The position numbers and the translations under genes are program-made. Positions 8,024 through 13,514 of a DNA stretch of 13,514 bases are shown piece by piece (the first letter of the stretch is position 1; each line of letters opens with the position of its first letter). Source of the DNA: a bacterium (GTDB taxonomy: Bacteria; Margulisbacteria; Marinamargulisbacteria; SXXA01); contig RGUG01000015.1 in assembly GCA_010027915.1 (NCBI GenBank), positions 1-13,514 on the forward strand, written 5' to 3'. A model generated the notes under the pieces. That model saw only the letters and a list, made by a program, of their open reading frames with translations. It was not told the origin of the DNA and did no database searches.

Positions 8024-8047
8024 TGTAGGTTCGGTGTAGGTTCGGTG
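8024..8047 (+). repeat. 11-base direct tandem duplication in the leader
   Basis: The unit TGTAGGTTCGG occurs twice in a row without mismatch (8024-8034 and 8035-8045), with a further TG after it. Its core GGTTCG also occurs at 7972-7977. It lies between the predicted promoter and the start codon, so it would be transcribed. Confidence 0.85.
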
Positions 8048-8075
8048 GCAGCATTGAGGATGATAGAAACATACC

Positions 8076-8969
8076 ATGCGTTTAAAAATAACCCATTCCA
8101 CACGCTATGAATATGCCAGTGAAGTGGCACTTACCCCTCATATGTTACGATTACGGCCCCGTGCCACTTCGCATCAACGGGTCGAACGCTTTCGGTTGAC
8201 GGTGACACCGAAACCCGAACACATGATGATTTTGGATTCCATTGATGATAGCTTGTTTCATCGTTTGTATTTTCAGGCCAAAACCAAGGTGCTGGCCATT
8301 GAAACAGAGTGCATTGTGGTGGCCAAAGAATCATTGGTGCCCGATGACCTCCATTTGTTTACCAACCCCATTCTGCCGGTGATGTACAACCCCCAAATAC
8401 AAGGGGCTTTATCCCCGTATTTAGCCGTGATTCCCGATTCGGATGGGGTCATGCCATGGTGCCAAGAAGTGGTGGGACGCACGGGGGGACGTATTGATCG
8501 GTTTTTAATGGCGTTGGTCCGTGAGATTCACCAAACCTATCACACCGAATACCGTGAGTTTGGGTGGCCTCATAGCCCCAATGTCACGATGCAGCGGCAA
8601 GCTGGTTCGTGTCGTGATGTGGCGTGGTTAATGGTGGCCTGTTGTCGGGCCATGGGCATTGCAGCCCGCTTTGTGAGTGGGTATGTGTATGACCATACCC
8701 GCTTAAAATCAGGTGGGGAGTTGCACGCATGGGTGGAGGTTTATTTAGTGGGGTACGGATGGATTGGGTACGACCCTAGTTATGCCTGCCAAGTGGGTGA
8801 GCGGCATATCAAGATTTGTTCGGGTTGGGTGCCAGAATTGTGTGCCACGGTAGAAGGGTCGTTTATCGGTCAGTCCTCATCTACCTTGGACACCCGGGTG
8901 TCCATAGCCCCTTATCCGGATGTGGTGCACGCTGATTCACCGGTTATGCACCACACCCGGGGATATTAA
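8076..8969 (+). CDS. Transglutaminase-like cysteine peptidase-fold protein
   Basis: The 297-residue protein has the two-part layout of bacterial COG1305-type proteins. The N-terminal beta-rich region (about 1-85) begins MRLKITHSTRYEYASEV and carries the typical PHMLRLRPR stretch. The transglutaminase-core domain follows, with the catalytic triad Cys179 (AGSCRDVAWL), His217 (GELHAWVEVYL) and Asp233 (GWIGYDPSYA) complete. There is no signal peptide or membrane segment, so it is probably cytoplasmic. The substrate is unknown; family members include peptidases and possible cross-linking or amidase enzymes. The start codon has only a distant GAGGA (8056-8060, 15 bases away), so translation may be weak. 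It appears to be a single-gene transcript, and its TAA stop overlaps that of the convergent sigma-factor gene. Confidence 0.88.
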   Translation: MRLKITHSTRYEYASEVALTPHMLRLRPRATSHQRVERFRLTVTPKPEHMMILDSIDDSLFHRLYFQAKTKVLAIETECIVVAKESLVPDDLHLFTNPILPVMYNPQIQGALSPYLAVIPDSDGVMPWCQEVVGRTGGRIDRFLMALVREIHQTYHTEYREFGWPHSPNVTMQRQAGSCRDVAWLMVACCRAMGIAARFVSGYVYDHTRLKSGGELHAWVEVYLVGYGWIGYDPSYACQVGERHIKICSGWVPELCATVEGSFIGQSSSTLDTRVSIAPYPDVVHADSPVMHHTRGY

Positions 8970-9613
8970 TGGTCTGGTTCACCTGATTGGGTAACCGATA
9001 AATGATGCCTCATTTTATCAATGGCCCGTTTATAAATGCGTGAAATTTGAGATTCAGATATCCCCAGCAACTCGCCAATTTGACGAAATGTCAGGTCTTC
9101 TTTTGAGTGGTGGACCACCACCGATTTTTCTCGGTCGGTTAACACCGACATGACTTGGGTCAGCTGGATGCCGGTATCGATGGTATGTTGAAAATCCGCA
9201 CGGTCGGACACCGCCATCATCACATAAGCCGAATCGGTGATCCAATCGTACAACCGATAGGCATCGCCTTTGGAGACAAACCGGACATGGTCTTTCAGGG
9301 CCCCCACAATGCGCAAATTGGCCAATCCCCAAAAATCCAAGCACCGACTGGGCAACCACACTTTAAACGATTCCAATAATTCCAATTGGGCAACCGTATA
9401 TAAATCATCGGTTTCGCTTCCTTGAATGTGGTCGGGTAAATGTTTGGCATATCCCCTTACTAATTTTTTAAGCCGGGGTTCGTAGGCCGTTAAAATGTCA
9501 TCGGCATGACGACGCATCAGTTGGATTTTGATTCGGTTGATCACCGCCGTCTCGATGGTGTGCCAATGGGTTTCGAGTGACGGGTTAGTCATCTGAGGGT
9601 AACCCCAGGTCAT
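8966..9613 (-). CDS. FliA-like sigma-70 family factor with a shortened middle
   Basis: The 215-residue protein resembles flagellar sigma-28 (FliA/WhiG). Region 2 covers about 43-112: YEPRLKKLVRGYAKHLP, then DDLYTVAQLELLESF, then LDFWGLANLRIVGALKDHVR, matching the core-binding and -10-recognition helices. Region 4 covers about 150-203 (LTDREKSVV, then LTFRQIGELLGISESQISRIYKRAI), with a clear helix-turn-helix for the -35 element. Only about 50 residues separate DHVR from LTDRE, against roughly 115 in E. coli FliA, so region 3 appears to be missing or reduced. An N-terminal extension of about 30 residues precedes region 2. Last gene of the flagellar block, so control of flagellar genes is likely but inferred. 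The start is uncertain: ATG at 9613 overlaps the upstream gene by 29 bases, ATG at 9592 by 8, and neither has a strong Shine-Dalgarno site. Confidence 0.8.
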   Translation of the reverse strand: MTWGYPQMTNPSLETHWHTIETAVINRIKIQLMRRHADDILTAYEPRLKKLVRGYAKHLPDHIQGSETDDLYTVAQLELLESFKVWLPSRCLDFWGLANLRIVGALKDHVRFVSKGDAYRLYDWITDSAYVMMAVSDRADFQHTIDTGIQLTQVMSVLTDREKSVVVHHSKEDLTFRQIGELLGISESQISRIYKRAIDKMRHHLSVTQSGEPDH

Positions 9614-9851
9614 GATAAATATCGTTTAGCACCGCCGATTTGGTTTGGGGGTTGATAGGAAAACGGGGCATCATCACCTGATAAATAAAGTCAAATTGAT
9701 CCTGAATGCGTTGTTTTAATGCGGGGACGTTGGCATCGGGGGGTAATGGTTGCAACGCCTGTTCAGGTGTCGACCCATTTCCAACGGGTTTGGCCCGGCG
9801 TTGACGGTAGGTACTCTGAGGGACCGGCCGGTTAAAAAAATCAGGATTCAC
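9585..9851 (-). CDS. Small protein of unknown function between flhA and the sigma-factor gene
   Basis: I do not recognise this 88-residue protein. The first 45 residues are basic and rich in Pro, Gln and Arg and look disordered (NRPVPQSTYRQRRAKPV). The second half looks helical (PALKQRIQDQFDFIYQVM), followed by PRFPINPQTKSAVLNDIYHDLGLPSDD. No signal peptide, membrane segment or cysteine is present. It begins with GTG and overlaps flhA by 11 bases and the sigma-factor gene by up to 29 bases. The tight packing in one direction supports a real, translated gene and a link with flagella or with the sigma factor. Many bacteria have flhF and flhG at this place, but it shows no P-loop and is far too short to be either. 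No clear Shine-Dalgarno site precedes the GTG, so coupling to flhA is likely. Confidence 0.6.
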   Translation of the reverse strand: MNPDFFNRPVPQSTYRQRRAKPVGNGSTPEQALQPLPPDANVPALKQRIQDQFDFIYQVMMPRFPINPQTKSAVLNDIYHDLGLPSDD

Positions 9852-11919
9852 TTAATAAACCGATCGATTGCACTTTGATTTGAGGGACCACCTCATTGTA
9901 AGACAATACCGCCAATTTGGGAAAATTGCGTTCGGTAAACTTTTTGAAATGAACCCGCAACCGCGGGGAGCACAAGGCCACTGGCAATTTATCAATTTTT
10001 TGAAAATTGACAATGTGCTCACTGACTTGGTTGATGACCGTTTCTCCCACATGGGGATCCAAGGCCAAAAAAGCCCCATATTCGGATTGATGGATGGAAT
10101 TAATCATGAGTTCTTCCAACCGTGGATCAATGGTAAACACCGTGAGCATTTCATCTTCATCGGCGTAGGCACTGCATATCTGACGGGCCAAGGCTTGCCG
10201 CACATATTCAGATAACAAGTTGGTGTCTCTTGAGACATTGGCATAATCCGCCAGCCGCTCCAATATGGTGGACAAATCCCGTATCGAGACCCGTTCTTTG
10301 ACCAATGACTGCAACACCTTATGTACTTGTCCTAGTGATAACATATCGGGAATTAATTCCCTGACAATGGCCGCATTGGTGTTTTTGACCAATTCAATCA
10401 GGGACTGCACATTTTGGCGGGTCATGATTTCATCGGCATATTGTTTGATGGCCTCAGCAAAATGATTGGCAATAAAATCAGTGATGGATTGGGTGGGAAA
10501 ATAGTTGTCTTGCAATTGGGCCAATTGGTCTTCGGACACCCAGGTGCCCATGGTACGATTGACTGGGTCAAAGGCTTCTTGTCCATCCCCCCCCCGACGC
10601 CGAATGTCAGACAAGGGTCGGGTAATAAAATAATGGCCAGGCAGGGCCTCGCCCGATGCAATTTTAGTACCTCGAATGTCAATTTGGTACGCATTGGGTG
10701 ACAAACTCAACTCATCCATCACCCGAACGCCGGGAATGACGAATCCTAATTCTTGCCCAATTTGGTAGCGTACCAGGGTAATGCGTTCTAATAACGGCCC
10801 GTTTTGACTGGGGTCAATCAAGGCCACCAAATGGCGACCAGTCTTCAGGCTAATGGGATCTAAGCTGAGGGTATTAAGCAGGTTTTCTGGTTTTTTGAGG
10901 GCTTCCTTGGCGGCTTCTTGGTTGTTATCAATGGCCATTTCATCTGCACGGGACCGCTTGGTGACAATACCGAGGGCCAGTGAGCCCGCTGCCCCAGCGG
11001 CTACCATAAACGCCAATGTGGGCATGCCAGGCACGAACCCAAACAAAAGCAAGATACCTGCGGTGACGGCAAATGCCTTGGGTTGAGAAAAAATCTGAGC
11101 GGTGACATCTGAACCCAAACTGGCATTTGAAGCGGATTTGGTCACCACCAAGCCTGTGGCGATTGAAATCAGCAGGGCGGGTATCTGGGCTACCAATCCA
11201 TCCCCAATGGTCAGGGTTGTAAACAAATTAACCGCTTCCCCAATCTCAAGCCCCTGTTGAAAGCGACCAATTAAAATCCCCCCCACAATATTCACAATCA
11301 CAATAATAATGCCCGCAATGGCATCCCCTTTGACAAACTTATTGGCCCCATCCATTGACCCAAAAAAAGTGGATTCTCGTTCTAGTTTTTGACGCCGTTC
11401 CCGTGCTTGGTCGGCATCAATGAGTCCTGCATTCAAATCCGCATCAATACTCATTTGTTTGCCAGGAAGGGCGTCTAGGGTAAAGCGGGCTGCGACTTCA
11501 GCCACCCGTTCTGACCCTTTGGTGATGACCAAAAACTGCACAATGGTAATGATTAAAAAGGCCACCACCCCCACCACAAAATTACCACCCGTTACAAAGT
11601 CAGCAAAGGCCCTGACCATGTGACCATCGAAATCAACCCCCAACCCCAAAATCAATTTGGTAGAGGCCACATTAATCGACAATCGAAACAGGGTGGTGAT
11701 CAATAAAATCGAGGGAAAGGCGGCAAAATCAAGGGGTTGTGCCAAGTACATGGCCACCAATAACACCGCCAAACTAATCGCCAAGTTCATCACCATCAAC
11801 AAATCCAACATCATGGTGGGAATGGGGATAATCATCACCACTACGATGAGCACGACCACAACCGCCAACAATACGTCAGCGGTACTAAACAATTGTTTAA
11901 ATGACCCCAGGCTCACCAA
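9841..11919 (-). CDS. flhA: Flagellar biosynthesis protein FlhA
   Basis: FlhA is the major export-gate protein of the flagellar type III secretion system; its membrane part uses the proton motive force and its cytoplasmic part docks chaperone-substrate complexes. This 692-residue protein has the normal length. About eight membrane segments lie in the first 310 residues. The FHIPEP-family signature runs through RLSINVASTKLIL (79-91), FADFVTGG, and the loop with KGSERVAEVAARFTLDALPGKQMSIDADLNAG around 134-165. A linker and the large cytoplasmic domain fill about 320-692. No ATG fits the start: the reading frame opens TTG (11919) then GTG (11916), with AAAAGGA upstream, and the N-terminus LVSLGSFKQLFSTADVLLA agrees with family members. 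It lies 32 bases after flhB and overlaps the next small gene by 11 bases. Confidence 0.96.
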   Translation of the reverse strand: MVSLGSFKQLFSTADVLLAVVVVLIVVVMIIPIPTMMLDLLMVMNLAISLAVLLVAMYLAQPLDFAAFPSILLITTLFRLSINVASTKLILGLGVDFDGHMVRAFADFVTGGNFVVGVVAFLIITIVQFLVITKGSERVAEVAARFTLDALPGKQMSIDADLNAGLIDADQARERRQKLERESTFFGSMDGANKFVKGDAIAGIIIVIVNIVGGILIGRFQQGLEIGEAVNLFTTLTIGDGLVAQIPALLISIATGLVVTKSASNASLGSDVTAQIFSQPKAFAVTAGILLLFGFVPGMPTLAFMVAAGAAGSLALGIVTKRSRADEMAIDNNQEAAKEALKKPENLLNTLSLDPISLKTGRHLVALIDPSQNGPLLERITLVRYQIGQELGFVIPGVRVMDELSLSPNAYQIDIRGTKIASGEALPGHYFITRPLSDIRRRGGDGQEAFDPVNRTMGTWVSEDQLAQLQDNYFPTQSITDFIANHFAEAIKQYADEIMTRQNVQSLIELVKNTNAAIVRELIPDMLSLGQVHKVLQSLVKERVSIRDLSTILERLADYANVSRDTNLLSEYVRQALARQICSAYADEDEMLTVFTIDPRLEELMINSIHQSEYGAFLALDPHVGETVINQVSEHIVNFQKIDKLPVALCSPRLRVHFKKFTERNFPKLAVLSYNEVVPQIKVQSIGLLSES

Positions 11920-11930
11920 TGCTCGTTGTA

Positions 11931-11937
11931 TCCTTTT
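11931..11937 (-). promoter_or_regulatory. Ribosome binding site of flhA (non-ATG start)
   Basis: Minus-strand AAAAGGA lies 11 bases before TTG (11919) and 14 before GTG (11916). The shorter distance favours TTG. An ATG further upstream, at 11945, is in another frame that closes after ten codons. Confidence 0.5.
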
Positions 11938-11951
11938 GTTACCATGATCCC

Positions 11952-13025
11952 CTAATGGCGACGGTTCTGTTTCTTTTTGAGATTGTACACAAAAGCCAAT
12001 ATCTCGGCCACCGCTTTATAATACAACTCAGGGATGGGGGTGTCGGGTTCCACCAAAGGGTATAGGGCTTGGGCAAGGGGTGGGTTTTCGACAATCGGGA
12101 TGCGATGCTCCTGGGCCAATTCCCGAATTTTGGCGGCCACGAGTCGTTTGCCTTTGGCCAAGACAACGGGGGCCATCATCTGATGGGGCTGGTATTGAAT
12201 GGCAATGGCAATGTGAATGGGATTGGTGACCACCACATCGGCTTGGGGGATGGAACCCATTTGACGCCCTGCGGACATTTGCCGGGCCGCCTCGCGTTGT
12301 CGTTGCTTAATCATGGGGTCCCCCTCTAGCTGCTTGTATTCATCTTTGATTTCTTTTTTACTCATCTTCATGGATTTATTAAATTCATAGCGTTGGTAAA
12401 AATAATCAAACACCGCAATCATAAAATAGAAAATGCCCACCCGGGTGACGGCGGTCATCACTAACTTCCCGGTAAAGGCCGCAATCGGAAGCAAACTACT
12501 TTGTTGAGAAATGGTAATAAAAGGCAGGTTTTCTACCACAATGCCATAGACAATCCAGATGACGACCAAGAGCTTGATACTCGATTTAATAAGCTCCACA
12601 AATTGTTTCATTGAGAACAATTCTTTAAGACCATTAATGGGATTTAACTGATCCAATTTGGGTGATAGCGACTCTATCGAAATCAAAAAACCGGTTTGAA
12701 GTGCTTCCACAAAAAAAGCGATGATAAACAAGGTTATAGCGATGGGAAGCATGACCGAAAAAAAAGTGGTCAAGGCCCCCATTAAGAGGGTGCCATAGGT
12801 ATAGTACGTCATGGGGGACCCAATATAGGAAAAGGTCGTGCGCAGTAACCGTTCAAGATCAATCCACATCGGTTGGGCAAATGTGTTAAGCAAATAAAAC
12901 GACGACACAAACATAATGGCGGCGGTTAAATCGGCACTTTTGGCAATTTGCCCCTTTTTTCGGGCTTCTTGTAGTTTATGGGGGGTGGCTTCTTCTGTTT
13001 TTTCGCCTGAATCTTGTTCGCCCAT
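11952..13025 (-). CDS. flhB: Flagellar biosynthesis protein FlhB with an NPIH cleavage motif
   Basis: FlhB sits in the flagellar export gate and switches export from rod/hook to filament substrates. The 357-residue protein has the family start (GEKTEEATPHKLQEARKKGQIAKS, residues 7-30), four membrane segments (about 33-50, 88-110, 146-170 and 183-208), the cytoplasmic linker with FNKSMKMSKKEIKDEYKQLEGDP, and the C-terminal domain with APVVLAKGKRLVAAKIRELA and ENPPLAQALY. The autocleavage loop reads VVVTNPIHIAIAI: Asn268 and Pro269, between which FlhB proteins cut themselves, are kept, but the usual Thr is Ile270. His271 is present. The ATG start has GGGAAG upstream, and the gene follows fliR after four bases. 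Confidence 0.96.
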   Translation of the reverse strand: MGEQDSGEKTEEATPHKLQEARKKGQIAKSADLTAAIMFVSSFYLLNTFAQPMWIDLERLLRTTFSYIGSPMTYYTYGTLLMGALTTFFSVMLPIAITLFIIAFFVEALQTGFLISIESLSPKLDQLNPINGLKELFSMKQFVELIKSSIKLLVVIWIVYGIVVENLPFITISQQSSLLPIAAFTGKLVMTAVTRVGIFYFMIAVFDYFYQRYEFNKSMKMSKKEIKDEYKQLEGDPMIKQRQREAARQMSAGRQMGSIPQADVVVTNPIHIAIAIQYQPHQMMAPVVLAKGKRLVAAKIRELAQEHRIPIVENPPLAQALYPLVEPDTPIPELYYKAVAEILAFVYNLKKKQNRRH

Positions 13026-13029
13026 TAAC

Positions 13030-13514
13030 TTATCTTCCCAATAAGTACAACGTTTTAGTGACGTGTTGGGCGGTGGTTTCTAATAATTTCCCCACACTAA
13101 TGGATAACGACGGAATGGTCACCAAAAAAATCATGGTGGCCACCAAGGGTTTGATTTGGCTACCCAACTGAAACACATTGATTTGTTGGGCCACTTTATT
13201 CATGAGTCCGAATCCCAAATCAACCAAAAAAATAACCAACAAGACGGGAGCTGATAATAAAACGGCCATACCAAACAACGAACTGCCCAAGCTCACAATA
13301 TAATAGGATCCTTTGGCTAGGTTGACATGACTGGCCAGTGGAATCAACTGGTAACTTTGCAACAGGGCAGACAATACCATGTGGTGACCATCCATACACA
13401 AAAACATCACCGTGGCCGTGTTTTTTAACAGCAACGACAACAAGGCCATCGATCGCCCTGAGGTGGGATCCAACGTGGCCGCCACACTTAATCCACCCTG
13501 AGAATCCATTAAAT
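13030..13514 (-). CDS. fliR: Flagellar biosynthesis protein FliR, C-terminal part (5' end outside window)
   Basis: FliR forms, with FliP and FliQ, the core export channel of the flagellar type III secretion system. About 161 codons are present, roughly the last 60 percent of a usual FliR of about 260 residues; the frame stays open to the window edge, so the ATG at 13509 is probably internal. Family hallmarks are the DPTSGRSMALLSLLL segment, FLCMDGHHMVLSALLQSY, then APVLLVIFLVDLGFGLMNKVAQQINVFQLG, with several membrane helices. It is the first visible gene of the minus-strand flagellar block, and fliP and fliQ would be expected upstream, outside the window. Confidence 0.93.
   Translation of the reverse strand, partial: LMDSQGGLSVAATLDPTSGRSMALLSLLLKNTATVMFLCMDGHHMVLSALLQSYQLIPLASHVNLAKGSYYIVSLGSSLFGMAVLLSAPVLLVIFLVDLGFGLMNKVAQQINVFQLGSQIKPLVATMIFLVTIPSLSISVGKLLETTAQHVTKTLYLLGR

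Larger units (their letters stand above)
7870..8075. other. Divergent intergenic region between cysS and the transglutaminase gene
   Basis: This 206-base stretch has no coding sequence that I can support. It holds a rightward sigma-70-type promoter, an 11-base tandem duplication and an A/T-rich patch near 7998-8018. Towards cysS, the minus strand reads TATAAA and TACAAT not far upstream of the ATG, but neither has a convincing -35 box, so the cysS promoter is not assigned. No tRNA or recognised riboswitch was seen. Confidence 0.6.

Noticed and set aside
9000..9016. AAATGA/TCATTT hairpin just past the transglutaminase stop as a terminator
   Set aside because: The stem is A/T-rich, lacks a T run and lies inside the coding sequence of the sigma factor; the pairing may be chance.
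9054..9359. A 101-codon minus-strand frame inside the sigma-factor gene
   Set aside because: It is on the same strand in another frame of a gene with clear sigma region 2 and 4 motifs, and it has no recognisable features.
8076..9613. A functional pair made of the transglutaminase and the sigma factor
   Set aside because: The genes are convergent and on separate transcripts, and nothing in either protein suggests a partnership.
9868..10215. A 115-codon plus-strand open frame antisense to flhA
   Set aside because: It lies opposite the conserved cytoplasmic domain of flhA and has no separate ribosome binding site or family match.

Overview
The window comes from a flagellated bacterium of middling GC content. 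I cannot place it to phylum from sequence alone. All genes are compact and intact, with frequent 4-base start/stop overlaps (ATGA, GTGA). Nothing looks like a prophage, transposon or CRISPR array. No tRNA or rRNA gene was found.

Layout. (1) Plus strand, 1-5202: a tightly packed housekeeping block, ssb (3' end only), rpsR, rplI, uvrC, a signal-peptide-bearing M23/LytM murein peptidase, and rimO. The last three are joined by ATGA overlaps. It covers ssDNA binding, two ribosomal proteins, nucleotide-excision repair, cell-wall remodelling and ribosomal protein S12 methylthiolation. (2) Minus strand, 7869-5231: cysS followed by a GTGA-coupled polytopic membrane protein of unknown function. A hairpin with a T-rich tail, oriented for the minus strand, sits in the 28-base gap facing rimO. 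(3) 7870-8075: a 206-base divergent intergenic region with a good sigma-70-type promoter towards the right and a perfect 11-base tandem duplication. (4) Plus strand, 8076-8969: a bacterial transglutaminase-like protein with a complete Cys-His-Asp triad. (5) Minus strand, 13514-8966: a flagellar export block, fliR (3' end only), flhB, flhA, an 88-codon unknown, and a FliA-like sigma factor whose stop codon overlaps that of the transglutaminase gene.

FliR, FlhB and FlhA are membrane components of the flagellar type III export gate, and the sigma factor would be expected to transcribe flagellar genes. The flhF and flhG genes, often found between flhA and fliA, are absent here; only the 88-codon ORF occupies the gap.

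The points most worth a second look are a FlhB whose autocleavage motif reads NPIH instead of NPTH, a FliA-like sigma factor that appears to lack region 3, the unknown 88-residue protein between flhA and that sigma gene, an SSB without the usual acidic C-terminal tip, and an unknown membrane protein coupled to cysS. I did not find a convincing wholly new multi-gene system.
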